Shown here in pieces: positions 16,941 to 27,600 of a stretch of DNA of 64,000 nucleotides (position 1 is its first letter; each line of letters begins with the position of its first letter). This DNA is from Candidatus Methylomirabilota bacterium (GTDB lineage: Bacteria; Methylomirabilota; Methylomirabilia; Methylomirabilales; Methylomirabilaceae), in the NCBI GenBank assembly GCA_003104975.1, contig PQAM01000006.1, positions 97,850-161,849 of the forward strand. Direction: 5' to 3'. The translations under genes were made by a program, and so were the position numbers. A model generated the notes under the pieces. The model was given only the letters and a program-made list of their open reading frames with translations, did no database searches and was not told the origin of the DNA.

Positions 16941-17462
16941 TTACACCAGTTTGCTAAGCACGTCGGCAGATACCTGATCACGCAGGAATGGATAAGCTTC
17001 GAGAAGTCGCGCGATATCGGCGAGATCCTTTTGGCGCTTGCTCGGGCGGCGTGCAGCGTCTGTGACCGCCCACACTTTTCCCTGGATCACATCTTCTAAG
17101 CAGGCGACCGGCAGGCGGTACCCTAACACCTCGCGGATGGCAGTTCGGTCTACGAACGCAGCATATCTGGCATCCGTCTGAATCCGGATACGCAGATCGG
17201 AACCTGGATCAGACACATTGAGGCTATGCGCAAATCGCTCGACCTGAAACTCCCGGCATAAGGGCACCTCAACATTCGAGAGCTGCTCCGCCACGATCGC
17301 CAGATCAAGATCGAGGCTAACCAGAGGCTCCGCATACGCGTTGACAGCCTGCCCACCGACCACGCAATATCGGATGTCGTGATCCGTGAGAAGACCGATC
17401 ACCCGCTCAAGACAATCGGTCCGGTCTATCGTCACTGTTTTCCAAAAGGCGCTCGCGCGCAT
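16941..17462 (-). CDS. AbiEii-like nucleotidyltransferase
   Basis: The 173-residue product matches the DUF1814/AbiEii nucleotidyltransferase superfamily. IRYCVVGGQAVNAYAEPLVSLDLDLAI holds the GG motif and the first acidic pair (DLD) of the polymerase-beta fold, and KRQKDLADIARLLEAYP is the typical C-terminal helix. AbiEii-type proteins act as toxins or phage-defence effectors by modifying tRNA or other targets. No AbiEi-like antitoxin is next to it, so it may be solitary. ATG 17462 lacks a clear ribosome-binding site. Confidence 0.75.
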   Translation of the reverse strand: MRASAFWKTVTIDRTDCLERVIGLLTDHDIRYCVVGGQAVNAYAEPLVSLDLDLAIVAEQLSNVEVPLCREFQVERFAHSLNVSDPGSDLRIRIQTDARYAAFVDRTAIREVLGYRLPVACLEDVIQGKVWAVTDAARRPSKRQKDLADIARLLEAYPFLRDQVSADVLSKLV

Positions 17463-17595
17463 CGTGAGTATCCATTTCTGGGGTTGAAATTAACCTCATC
17501 TTAACAGACGGTGGGATTCCAGACAACCAGGCTATTGTGTCTTGCTTGAGCCGGTCACCTAAGAGGAGTGGCATGAGCACAAACAGCCCACATGC

Positions 17596-20500
17596 TTACT
17601 GCAAGCTGATATTGGCCGTCGTCGCAAGGCTGGTCGGTCGCTCAAGAAGATCGACCGTTAACACCTGGATCACCGCTGTTCCTGAGCCGCGAGAGGTGGG
17701 GGGGCGATATGTCGCCGTAAATCGGCCGTCTGCCGTGGTAAAGAGCTGGACACGGGGATCGGCGGTGCTTGTGGTGCCGTCAATGATCATTCCACCCGCC
17801 GTTGTTACGCTATAGATCGGGGCCACCGTCAGCCCCACAGGAGTTCCATCGGGAACAAGATTGCCCTCTCGATCGTTCACCGTCACCGTGATGGTTGACG
17901 TACTCGTGCCATTGGCGGGCAGAGATGCCGGGTTGGCAACCACCGTCGCGCTATCGATCCCCACGAGGGTCACACTCCCTTGACCGACAAGATTAACAGG
18001 CCTGCCGCCGGCGTCCACCGAAGCGATTTGAATGACCGCCGTGCGAGATTGTCCTCGAGCAAGACCTGTGAGGTCTTGGGGGGTGTAAAAGAGATTTATA
18101 CTTGCCCCGACGGTTTCGAACAGCAGGAAGCGGCCGTCAGGGCTCGGCCCAACGCTGGACCCGCTGATCAGACCCCCCGCTGAGTAGGTGGAAAACGCCG
18201 GCTCGGCCGTCACCGCCACCAACGCGCCGTTTGCTACCAACGTTCCATTCCTGTTGATGTTGCTGACGGTGACGGTGGTCGGCAGCCTCCCATCGGCAAA
18301 AAGGATGGGCGGGTTGATCAGAACAGTGGCGCTCGTCGGGAGCGACCCCGTCCCCGAGGCCATGGGAACGCTGAAATAAGAACTGAAGGCATTCAGCAGC
18401 CGATTTGATGCTACGTCCCGAACCTCCTGCGTGACACGCACCGTGTAGCCTCTCCCTGTAAACAGCGGATTGTCGAAGGTGATCGTCGCCACGGTATCGC
18501 CCTCTGAGAAAGCGATACCGCCAGCCAGGCGGAGACCTGTTAAGCTGTCGGAGACAAAGAAGGTCGACGCATTCACCGTAATAGGACTGACAGGCTCGCT
18601 GAACCTCACAGAAACGGCTGCCGTGAACAACACATTCAAGGAGCCACTGGCGGGATCAACACTTACCACTTTGGGACGGCCAAGATCCCCCGCGGTAGCC
18701 GTCCCGAAGGTACTGGTAAACTCTGCCTCCAGCGGATTCCCTGCGGTGTCCGTGACCGCCGTCATCAGCCGGATCGTAAACGCCGTATTGGGAGCCAGCG
18801 GTCCGTCAGGCCTGAAGGTGGCCAGCGTATTCGGTCCTTGCGCTCCATTGCCCACACTCACCTGCCCGCCGATCGGCACAGCGCCCACCTCCACACGGAA
18901 GCTTTCTGCCGTGAGCGAGGCGGGTCTCATCGGCTCGGAGAACTCCACCTGCATGACGGTATTCAAGGATACGTCCGTCTTCCCTTCGCGGGGACTGATC
19001 TGCACAACAGCGGGTGCTGTGCTATCGCTTTCAAGGCCGGTGGTAAAGGAGGAGTAGAAGCTGTTTGCCAACGGATTCCCTTCTGCGCTACGGATTCCTG
19101 TCGTCACCGTAATGGCGTAACCCGCTTTTGGGGCCAGCGGGTTTGTCGGGATGAAGGTGACGACTGTATTTGCTCCCTTGGGGCTGTTGCCCATGACAAG
19201 CGTGCCCGGAATCGTCTGACAGCAATTTGGAGAGGTCCGTTGGACGTAGAAATTGGCGCTGGTCACGCTGGCCGGATCCAGCGGCTGGCTGAACTTAGCC
19301 ACAACCGGCGCGTTGAGCCCGACCCCAGTCTCACCCGACGCTGGGCTGACGCCGGCAACGCCCAGGACTGGCTGCGGGGTGCAGAGGCCGTCATTCCGCA
19401 AGGACAGGCTTCTTGCCCCCAAGACTCCGGTGATCTCTTCGTCCGTGTTTACGGCAGCGGCTTGAATGGTGGCGGTGCGGGTCTCGCCGGAGAGTAACGA
19501 GAGCGTCGGAGGTGCATACTGTACGGTTAACGTTCCTCCATATGCGATGTCACACAGCAGAAACCGAGGATTGATCGAACTCGCGCTGCATTCCGACCCA
19601 CTCATCGTCCCGCCGGCGCTGCCGACTGCAAAGACCGGATCGGCGGTAACCGCAAACCTCGTTCCGACAGGAACCGGATTGCCGTCATTGTCCACGATGG
19701 TGACGGTCACGTCGGCAAAACAGCTATTATCAGGCCGTATCCAAGTCGGATTCGAGGTAACCGTCGCACTGGCACTGCGGAACAGCGTAACCGATGCCGA
19801 GCCGATCAGGCGCACGGGCCGATCCGCTGTATCGAGCGAGACCACCTGCACCGTGGCGGTGCGACTGCTGCCGGGCGGCAGGTCGCTCAGGTCGAGGGAG
19901 CGGTAGGTGAGCGTCGCTCCGCCGTCGAGCGTGGTCACCACCTGGAAGGCCGGATCGGCGGCGCTCGGCACCCCACCCGATAGCGTCCCGCCCGCCGAGT
20001 CGGCGAAGGTGGTGGAAACGACCGTCACCCCGAGGCGGGTGCCGTTGGGGACCAGCGTCCCGTTGCGATTGACGTTGCTGAGCGTGACTTGAGCGCTGCT
20101 CTGTCCGTCGGCGAAGAGGCTCGGGGGATTGACCGTCACGCTCGCCCCGGTCGGCAGGGTGGTGAGGTCGGTCCCAGGCGCTGCCCCTGTCGTAAAGGAG
20201 AAGGTCTGCCGCGCGGCGGCGTTGCCGGCTAGGTCGGTCAATGCCGCCCCGGTGCTCAGCTCTACCTGGTAGGTGTGCTGGGCCCACAGCGGCTCGGCGG
20301 GGATCACGCTCGCCTGGCGCCGGTCGGCGGAGACCTGGTAGCTGCCGGCCACCACCCGACTCGTGGTCCAGTCGCGCAGCGTGAACGAGGCCAGGTGCAC
20401 CGTGGCTGGCTCGATCGGCTCGTTAAAGCTCAGCGTAACCGCCGTGTCGGCCGCGACCCCGGTGGCCCCGCTCATGGGACTGATGGCGGTGACGATCGGG

Positions 20501-20925
20501 GGAGCCGTATCGGCGGTGGTGCTGGTCGTAAAGAAGCTCTCGACCGGGGCCGGGAGGCGATTGCCAGCCGCATCGGTCAGCTCGGGGGTGAGCGTGAGCA
20601 CGTAGGTGGTGCTGGCCGCGAAGGGGAAGAGGTTGGCTGGGCGCACGCAGAGGACCCGGTTCATGAGGCTTAAGCGACGCTCCAGCTCGAGCAGCACTCC
20701 GCCGCCGGTGACTACCACGCTCTCGGCCGTGACGGTGGTCGGATCGAGCGCCTCGGAGAACTGCACGCAGGCTTGTCCGTTCGTGGGAAGCTCGGTCCCG
20801 CCGTCGGGGGGGCTGATCCCCACCACGGTGGGCGGCGTCAGGTCGAGGCTTGCCTCGGTGGTAAAGGTCGAGGAGAAGGCGCTGAGCAAGGGGTTGCCGG
20901 CCAGGTCCTTGGCGCCGGTGCTCAC
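17596..20925 (-). CDS. Ig-repeat surface protein, C-terminal segment of a frameshifted gene
   Basis: This is the third and longest segment of what I read as one gene running from 23214 down to 17596. It holds alternating domains: Big_5/SbsA Ig-like units (DLTPPTVVGISPPDGGTELP; DTAPPIVTAISPMSGATGVA; VVQISPREGKTDVSLNT) and invasin-like units (SATVVANPASLPANGTSTSTITV; GTPVGLTVAPIY). The nominal start at 20925 (GTG) is an artefact of the frameshift at the G7 tract 20955-20961, because the Ig domain there begins in the previous frame. The product would be exported; function unknown, plausibly adhesive. It lies downstream of and parallel to the RHS toxin operon. Confidence 0.75.
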   Translation of the reverse strand: MSTGAKDLAGNPLLSAFSSTFTTEASLDLTPPTVVGISPPDGGTELPTNGQACVQFSEALDPTTVTAESVVVTGGGVLLELERRLSLMNRVLCVRPANLFPFAASTTYVLTLTPELTDAAGNRLPAPVESFFTTSTTADTAPPIVTAISPMSGATGVAADTAVTLSFNEPIEPATVHLASFTLRDWTTSRVVAGSYQVSADRRQASVIPAEPLWAQHTYQVELSTGAALTDLAGNAAARQTFSFTTGAAPGTDLTTLPTGASVTVNPPSLFADGQSSAQVTLSNVNRNGTLVPNGTRLGVTVVSTTFADSAGGTLSGGVPSAADPAFQVVTTLDGGATLTYRSLDLSDLPPGSSRTATVQVVSLDTADRPVRLIGSASVTLFRSASATVTSNPTWIRPDNSCFADVTVTIVDNDGNPVPVGTRFAVTADPVFAVGSAGGTMSGSECSASSINPRFLLCDIAYGGTLTVQYAPPTLSLLSGETRTATIQAAAVNTDEEITGVLGARSLSLRNDGLCTPQPVLGVAGVSPASGETGVGLNAPVVAKFSQPLDPASVTSANFYVQRTSPNCCQTIPGTLVMGNSPKGANTVVTFIPTNPLAPKAGYAITVTTGIRSAEGNPLANSFYSSFTTGLESDSTAPAVVQISPREGKTDVSLNTVMQVEFSEPMRPASLTAESFRVEVGAVPIGGQVSVGNGAQGPNTLATFRPDGPLAPNTAFTIRLMTAVTDTAGNPLEAEFTSTFGTATAGDLGRPKVVSVDPASGSLNVLFTAAVSVRFSEPVSPITVNASTFFVSDSLTGLRLAGGIAFSEGDTVATITFDNPLFTGRGYTVRVTQEVRDVASNRLLNAFSSYFSVPMASGTGSLPTSATVLINPPILFADGRLPTTVTVSNINRNGTLVANGALVAVTAEPAFSTYSAGGLISGSSVGPSPDGRFLLFETVGASINLFYTPQDLTGLARGQSRTAVIQIASVDAGGRPVNLVGQGSVTLVGIDSATVVANPASLPANGTSTSTITVTVNDREGNLVPDGTPVGLTVAPIYSVTTAGGMIIDGTTSTADPRVQLFTTADGRFTATYRPPTSRGSGTAVIQVLTVDLLERPTSLATTANISLQ

Positions 20926-21502
20926 CTGGATCCGGTGCGAGCTGTTGGGGACCAGGGGGGGCAGCCGGAGTCAGCGTAAGGGTGAGGCCGTCGGCCGAGA
21001 GGCTGTAGGCCCCTACCACGGGCTGGTAGCCCGGGCAGAAAACGTTCCAGATGCAGGTGTAAAACTGTACCGGGGTGGTGGTGGCGTGCAATGTCGTGGG
21101 ATCCATCGGCTCGGAGAAGACGATGGTGATCTCGGTGTTGACGGGGACGGCCGTCTGGTTGGCGACGGGGTTGACGCTCACGACGAAGGGGCGGACGTTG
21201 TCGAGGGTACTGCCGGTGGTGAAGGTGCTGGTGAACGATTCGATCAGACCGTTCCCGCTCAGGTCGCGTACGGTCTGGTCCACATGCACCGTGATCTGCG
21301 TCGTCGGCGGGAGCAGCGCATCCGGGTTAAAGGTGGCAATCGTATTGCCTCCCGACAGAGAAATCGTGCCCGCCAGGTTGGTGTCGGCCGCCGACAGCCT
21401 GAAATTCTCGGTGGTGATGGACGCCGGATCGATCGCCTTATTCAAGGTGACGGACACGCTGCTGCTGACGTGAACCCCAAAGGCGCCATCAGGCGGGTTC
21501 AC
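20423..21502 (-). CDS. Ig-repeat surface protein, middle segment of a frameshifted gene
   Basis: The real domain sequence covers about 20962-21502. Big_5/SbsA-type Ig-like units are recognisable (SSVSVTLNKAIDPASITTENF; VRPFVVSVNPVANQTAVPVNTEITIVFSEPMDP; GAYSLSADGLTLTLTPA). After the G7 tract at 20955-20961 the frame turns into meaningless Pro/Arg-rich sequence while the neighbouring frame carries the Ig domain on. Upstream it joins the N-terminal segment at the G8 tract 21516-21523. One base added at G8 and one removed at G7 would restore a continuous frame. This segment has no credible start of its own. Confidence 0.6.
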   Translation of the reverse strand: MNPPDGAFGVHVSSSVSVTLNKAIDPASITTENFRLSAADTNLAGTISLSGGNTIATFNPDALLPPTTQITVHVDQTVRDLSGNGLIESFTSTFTTGSTLDNVRPFVVSVNPVANQTAVPVNTEITIVFSEPMDPTTLHATTTPVQFYTCIWNVFCPGYQPVVGAYSLSADGLTLTLTPAAPPGPQQLAPDPGEHRRQGPGRQPLAQRLLLDLYHRGKPRPDAAHRGGDQPPRRRDRASHERTSLRAVLRGARSDHRHGRERGSHRRRSAARAGASLKPHEPGPLRAPSQPLPLRGQHHLRAHAHPRADRCGWQSPPGPGRELLYDQHHRRYGSPDRHRHQSHERGHRGRGRHGGYAEL

Positions 21503-21507
21503 AGCGA

Positions 21508-23214
21508 TCAGCCGTGGGGGGGGAAGAGATCGGCCCCGGCGCCCACAAAGAAGGTGCTGAGGAAATCCGTCCCCGGTCCTCCGCTTCCGACGATGGGGTT
21601 CCCGGCCAAGTCTGTCACCTTGCGTGAGAGGACGATCTCCACGCTCGAGTTAGCCTGCAAGAGCGCCGCCGGTCTGAAGGTCACGACCCGGTTGTCCTGT
21701 CCCACGGTGATGCTCCCGGTCACTGGCTCCCCGTTATTGGAGACCCGCAGCGTAGTCGAATTGACCGTAACCGGATTGACCGTAACCGGATTGATCGGCT
21801 CAGAGAAGGCGAAGACGATAGAACTGTTCCGCGGGACGCCGGTCGCGCCATTGGGGGGATTCACATTTACGTTGGGGGAGATGGTGTCCGGCGATCCGGC
21901 CGTGGTGAAGGAGCCACTCAGGGGGGCGTCAAGTGGAACCCCTTGGGCACCTTGAATCGCCTGGGTGAGCGACAGGGTAAAGCAGGTACTGGGTGCAAGC
22001 GGGGCCGACGGCGCGAAGATCGCCGCGGCGTTGTTGAAATCGAAGGCAAAGCTCCCCGCGACCTGCTCGGTGGTCCCGCAGCGCGTCAGAGCGAAAGAGG
22101 ATGCATTCAACGTTGTCGGGTCGATAGGGATCGAGAACAGCACGCCGACAGAGACATTGGTCGGGACGCCGGAGAAACCAAGCATGGGGTTGACCGCCGC
22201 CACCCGCAGCGGCGGACCGCTCACGTACGTGAAGCCGCCGGGGAGGAGGGCATCACCGTTCGGATTGCTCACCCAGACGTCGGCAGGCCCTTCCGTCCCG
22301 GGAGGGGTGGTGACCCTGATTGCCGTGGAGTCGATGGTAGAGTACGTCCACACCTCTCTGCCGTCAATCAACACCTTGCCGCCGGCGGCAAAACCGGACC
22401 CGCTGATGGTCACGACACTTCCCCCCTCGACAGAGCCTTTGTTCGGCGTGACCGACGTAATCACCGGTGGCGGTCCTGTAGGGGTTGTGACCGTGAACGA
22501 GAAGGCGTTGGAGACACGGCCGCCGACGGTGACCGTGACCGGCGCAGGACCAGGGGAGACCGTTGCGGGGACGGCTGCGTTGATACTGAACACTGTGGCG
22601 CTGAAGACAGGGGCGCTGACACCGTTAAAGCGGACGTCGTTCTGCGAGGCGGTCGGGCTGAAGGCCGTCCCGGAGATGGTGATCAGGCGGGTGGGCGGGC
22701 CTGAAGACGGATCGATCCCGGTGATCGTCGGAGGGGCGGGCGTGATCGTGAAGCTCCCCTCGGCCGCGCCGCCCGGCGTGCTGACCGTGAGCCTGGCGGC
22801 CCCAATCGGCGACAGGAACGAAACGGCGAGGCACGCATCGATCTGCGTGTCCGAGACCCGCACGCCGTTGATGTGGACCTCGGGGTTGTCGGTGGTCACC
22901 GACGCCCCAAGGAAGTTGGTCCCGGTGATCGCAATGCAGGCCGTATCGCCTGCCTGGGCACTGTTCGGAACGATGCTCGCGATGGTGGGGGCGCTCAGGC
23001 AGTTCGTGCTGCGCTTGATCGACAGGATGTTGCCCACCGCATCGTACTCGTACGTCGCACACTCGTTGTTTTCATTGACAACGCGCATCAGACGCCCCAG
23101 GTCGTCGTAGAGATAGCTGACCGACGCCACCTGCGCCTGCGCGGAGACCGCAAGGCCCAGCATCGCCTGGAGTGCCAAAAGGAGCGTAAGCGATTTCAAC
23201 CGCAGTGTACGCAT
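21508..23214 (-). CDS. Ig-repeat surface protein, N-terminal segment with signal peptide
   Basis: This segment begins with a signal peptide (LKSLTLLLALQAMLGLAVSAQA) and one RHS/YD-type repeat (VSYLYDDLGRLMRVVNENNECATYEYDAVGNILSIKRS). Three IPT/TIG domains follow (APTIASIVPNSAQAGDTACI; PPTITGIDPSSGPPTRLITI; PPVITSVTPNKGSVEGGSVV) and then Big_5 Ig-like units. It stops inside an Ig unit at FPPHG, just after the G8 tract 21516-21523. The next frame continues the same repeat family. ATG 23214 is chosen to place the signal peptide; the frame is open to 23241. The whole protein would be about 1870 residues, secreted or surface-attached. Confidence 0.78.
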   Translation of the reverse strand: MRTLRLKSLTLLLALQAMLGLAVSAQAQVASVSYLYDDLGRLMRVVNENNECATYEYDAVGNILSIKRSTNCLSAPTIASIVPNSAQAGDTACIAITGTNFLGASVTTDNPEVHINGVRVSDTQIDACLAVSFLSPIGAARLTVSTPGGAAEGSFTITPAPPTITGIDPSSGPPTRLITISGTAFSPTASQNDVRFNGVSAPVFSATVFSINAAVPATVSPGPAPVTVTVGGRVSNAFSFTVTTPTGPPPVITSVTPNKGSVEGGSVVTISGSGFAAGGKVLIDGREVWTYSTIDSTAIRVTTPPGTEGPADVWVSNPNGDALLPGGFTYVSGPPLRVAAVNPMLGFSGVPTNVSVGVLFSIPIDPTTLNASSFALTRCGTTEQVAGSFAFDFNNAAAIFAPSAPLAPSTCFTLSLTQAIQGAQGVPLDAPLSGSFTTAGSPDTISPNVNVNPPNGATGVPRNSSIVFAFSEPINPVTVNPVTVNSTTLRVSNNGEPVTGSITVGQDNRVVTFRPAALLQANSSVEIVLSRKVTDLAGNPIVGSGGPGTDFLSTFFVGAGADLFPPHG

Positions 23215-23275
23215 GTCAATGGATAAAACAGTCTCGTCCAAGCCATATTCATGGACCCTTCTTCGGGCATCTTGT

Positions 23276-24619
23276 CTACCTACCGGGTGACCCAGCAGCG
23301 TCGCGGAAGTCCTCTGCTGCGAAATAGCGAAGGACCCCGTCCGTGGTCACAGCGACGAATCCCTGATCGTCGCTACCGCCGATCCACATCGAGCGGGGAT
23401 CGGCATAGACAAACGAGGAAAACATCTTCCTGAAGTCGAGCGCGGCAACGAGTCTCGCTCGCTGGACATCGACAACGTTGACTCTAAGGCTTGATCCTGT
23501 AATGGCACGGTTACCCATTCCTCGTAAATCAGATGGAACATCGATTTCGGTTAGTACAAGGTTTACGTGGGTCTCCTGCGCGCCGTCCTCCAATTGGTGA
23601 ATGCCAAGCTTCCAGAGCCTATCCTTGGGATCCGGTGTAGCCCTATGGACCACGGCAACTTTCGCCCCGACTACCAGTGGAGGATCCGCGTTATCTGGAA
23701 TCCGCCCCCCGAGATTGACCTTCCAGCGGGGCTGACCGGTACGGAGGTCAATCCGTAGAAGCTGAGTTCCGTTGGCGATCAGTAAGGAATCCTCTAGAAC
23801 AGTAGGGGACGAGGCGCCCTCCGGTACAAGCGGGAGGCTCCATGCCAATTGGCCCGTACTCTCGTGAAACGCGAGCACTTTGCGGTACGCCTTCCAACCC
23901 GAACCACTTGGATCTCCCTCGTACCCAAGGATCAACCCGGCTACTTGAGGAGTGCCTAGTCGCCGTCGCCAGACGTAGCCGGGATACCGAGCCTCGGCCA
24001 CCTTGGCGCCGTCGCTTGCCCTGAGGACGATTCGATGCCATTCGTTGGCCCCTGGCCCTGGGATGCTCGCGATCACCGCGTCCCCACGTGGGCCAACCTC
24101 GAGGCTCGCCTCATCTCCTACCAGGGTAGGCCCCTTCGCACCGGGAAGATTCACTCGCCAGACGGTTGTGCCGTCTGCGCGATCCAACCCGAGGACCACG
24201 AGTTCCCTTGTCTGCTCGTCATACAGGCCAATCACCAGTCGTTCGCCTACCTCGACAAACATGTCTCCAAGGGGACCCCCGTTGTATGGCAGTGCCCTCT
24301 CCCATACCACGTTGCCCCGATGGCGATCCAGCGCCACGAGCTTCGGAGCACCGACGGCAAGATAGCAACGATCCCGGTCAAGCAGCACACCGCGGATCTC
24401 TTCCCGGGCTATAGGTGCCCCGGCGAGAAGCCCATAGAAAAAGAGGTGGGCCTTAGTCGTGTACGCCCACCGTTCTCTTGGCTGATCTGCCACGTCGGCC
24501 TCTCCCAATCTCCCACACCCGGTCATCATGCTGAGCCAGAACATCGTAGCTAGCACCAGCGCGCAGCATAACGGCCCTCGGTCACACTCTCCGTTCTGAA
24601 CCCGGCGCCATGAGCGCAT
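23276..24619 (-). CDS. Beta-propeller (PQQ-like) lipoprotein, next to the RHS toxin
   Basis: The 447-residue product has a hydrophobic leader ending in a lipobox-like LSMMTGC (cysteine near residue 35), so it is probably a lipoprotein. The mature part has repeated propeller blades of the PQQ/WD type (KLVALDRHRGNVVWERALP; ELVVLGLDRADGTTVWRVNLPG; VLAFHESTGQLAWSLPL; QLLRIDLRTGQPRWKVNLGG). Its ATG abuts the stop codon of the RHS gene (TAGATG), with a GAGGGG ribosome-binding site inside the end of that gene, so translation is coupled. Position and localisation make it a candidate immunity or accessory protein; this is inference. Confidence 0.8.
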   Translation of the reverse strand: MRSWRRVQNGECDRGPLCCALVLATMFWLSMMTGCGRLGEADVADQPRERWAYTTKAHLFFYGLLAGAPIAREEIRGVLLDRDRCYLAVGAPKLVALDRHRGNVVWERALPYNGGPLGDMFVEVGERLVIGLYDEQTRELVVLGLDRADGTTVWRVNLPGAKGPTLVGDEASLEVGPRGDAVIASIPGPGANEWHRIVLRASDGAKVAEARYPGYVWRRRLGTPQVAGLILGYEGDPSGSGWKAYRKVLAFHESTGQLAWSLPLVPEGASSPTVLEDSLLIANGTQLLRIDLRTGQPRWKVNLGGRIPDNADPPLVVGAKVAVVHRATPDPKDRLWKLGIHQLEDGAQETHVNLVLTEIDVPSDLRGMGNRAITGSSLRVNVVDVQRARLVAALDFRKMFSSFVYADPRSMWIGGSDDQGFVAVTTDGVLRYFAAEDFRDAAGSPGR

Positions 24620-27600
24620 CTATTTTTGCCGTCCCCTCTGTTGCGCGATGCGCCTGACGATCTCATTGATCGTCGTTGGGTCCTCCCAGTAGCCCATATG
24701 TCCAGCCCAAGTCCGCACCTGTTGCGCGGCGCCCAGCGTGAGCGCCGATGGCCAGGAGATAGGATCGAGGGGCGACCAGATATTGACCCAGTCTTTTGCA
24801 AAACCGGTATCTCCCCCCATCACCGGAGATCCCATCGTGACCAGCAGATCTACCGACTGCCCGCCGGCTAATAAGGTTGACACGTTATAATCGACAGCAA
24901 GACCAGATCCCCAACTGTGACCAATAATATTGAACGGTTCACCCCTCGCCGCAGCCTGTGCCGCGTAGTCGGCAATTTTATTCAAGACTGCGGTCTGGGC
25001 TTGTACGCTCAAGGGATTGCCGTTCCAGCGAACCTCCTCAACCCGTTCACCTGCTTCTCGGATCGCGCGTCCGAGTGGGTTCTCCGCATAGGTTCCTGGA
25101 CGTGGCGCTCCCAAGCGGACTCCATGCACCATCACCGTGAGGAGCCCCAGCGGATCGCTGGCATTGGTTGGGTTGTTGCGAACGTACGTGTACTCATTGA
25201 GTCCGTCGCGGAAGCCCAGGGGATCTTCCGAGATGAAACGAGCCAGCCCAGGATGGTAGTAGCGGGCACGATAGAAATAGAGCCCGGTGTCGTCGTTTTC
25301 TCGGCGAGTGTACTGGAATGGATTTGAGAAGGCTGGGTTAGTCGAGGAGGTCGTGCCGAAGGGATCATAGGCATATTGCACGGCGGGATTGCTGGTTTGA
25401 TCCATTACGCTCAGCGTACTGCCGAGGCCATCATAGATGGAGAAGTAGGCGCCGTCTTGTCGCAGGCTACCGAGCACTTCATCGATGGTGAGGGTGCGCA
25501 GATAGGAGATGGGACCGCTGGGACGTACCTCCTGCGTGATGTCGAGGCCATCGTACAGATATTGGGTGGCCGAGCCGTTGATCTGCTTGACGACCCGACG
25601 CCCGAAGGCGTCGTAGACAAAGCTGGCAGTCGCGTCAGGGCCGGCAAGGCCAACCAACCGATTGCGCGCGTCCCACGTAAAGGTGGCGAGGCCATTCGGG
25701 TCCGTGATAGAGGTCAAGTTGCCATTCGCGTCGTAGGTCATGGTCTTGTCACCGAAGCTCTGCTGGCGGTTGGCGGGGTCGTAGGTGCCAGCGGTAATCG
25801 AGTCGGGCAGCAGCGTCCGGGCGAACAAGCCGCCGACGCCGATCCGGTTGCCGGCGGGGTCGTAGGTGTAGGTGAGGTCGCCGAGCAAGCCCGCCGCGTT
25901 GCGGTAGATGAGGGCGGTGAGCCGAGACGCAGCGTCGTACTGGTACTCGGTGCTGACGCCGTTGGGCAGCGTGAGATTCGTGCGCCGACCGAGGGTGTCG
26001 TAGTCGATCGACGCCGGGTTCAGCGGCGCCTGCGTGATGGTCCGCAGGCGCGAGGCGGCGTCATAGGTGTAGCTCACCGGGCTCAGGTCACCCACCTGCA
26101 TCTGCGTCCGGCGGCCGAGGGCATCGTAGGCGTAGTGGATGGCGCCGAGATTCGTGATCTGGGTCGTGAGACGGTCCAGGGTGTCATACTCATGCAGGAT
26201 CGTCCCGCCGATAGAGTCGCCGGCCTGGAGGAGGCGGCCGGCGGCGTCATAGGTGAAGCTGGTGCTGCTGCCGTCGGCGAAGGTGGACTTCGTGCGCCGG
26301 TTGAGCGCATCGTAGGTGAAGGTGCTGGCTTGGCCCTTGCGGTCGGTGGTGCTCGTTAGGTTCCCATTGCCGTCGTAGGTGAACGACTCAACGGCCCCAA
26401 CAGCATCGGTCCGGGAGGCCAGGTGATCCATGTCGTCATAGGTGTGGGTGATGGTGTGGTTTTGTGCATCGGTGACGGTCAGGAGATTGCCGTTACCGTC
26501 GTAGGTGAAGCGGGTCAGGCCATTGACGGCATCGACAAGCTGCGTGAGCCGGTTCAGGGTATCGTAGCTGAGGCTGGTGGTCCGGCCGCGCGGATCGGTC
26601 TGGGTGAGCAGGCGGGAGACCAGGTCGTAGGTCCGCTGGGTGGTGTAGCCCAACGGGTCCGTGATGGTGGCGAGGTTGCCTACGAGGTCGTACTCAAAGC
26701 GGGTGACGTGCCCCAGCGGATCGGTGGTCGAGATGGGCTGGCCGAATTCGTTGTAGGCGATGCGGGTGCTGGCACCCGTGGGGTCGGTCAGGCTGGTCAG
26801 GTTGCCCAGCCCGTCATAGGCGAAGGTGGTGACGTTGCCCATCGGGTCGGTCAGGCGCGTGAGCCGACTGAAGGTCGGCTCGTACTCGAAGCTGCGCGTC
26901 TGGCCCGCCGGATCGGTGATCGAGCGTACATTGCCAGAGTCATCATAGGTCACGCGGGTGGTGCGCCCAACGGGGTCGGTCGTAGCGAGCAGCAGGTTGG
27001 TCCCCTCCTCTCGCTCCATTCTCGTGGTCTGGCCCACGGCATCGGTCTGCGACGTAAGGTAGCCGGCACCGTTGAAGCGATAGGTGGTGGGGCGCCCGAG
27101 CGGATCGATGACGACGGTGGCCCCGACGATCCCGGTGGAGGGCTGGGCGCTGCACGGCGGCACGGAGATGGGACCGCCGCCGGCCGCTTCTTGCAGGAGC
27201 TGGGCGCTTTCTGGGAGGCTGGCTTGATCCGCCGTGATGTAGTAGAACCGGAACGTGCCGCCATCGGCCTGCTGCTGCTCACAGACGCGGCTATTCACGT
27301 CGTAGGTGTTGCGCAGGAAGGTGATCCCTTTGGGATCGGTGATGGCGGTCATGCGGCTGCTGCCGTCGTAGGTGTAGCTGGTCACGCCCCCGTCTGGGTT
27401 GGTCGCGCTGATCAGTTGGCCGCCCGAATACTCGTAGGTCGCCGCGCGGCCAAGCGGGTCGGTGATCCTGGTGATCAGGTTCGGGAAACCCTCTCGCATC
27501 TGCAGCCTGAACTCGCGCCCGTCCGGGGCGATCACACGGGTTGCATCGCTCGCGAACTCACGCTTGATCGTGACCTTGTTCCCATTGTGATCGGCTTGCT

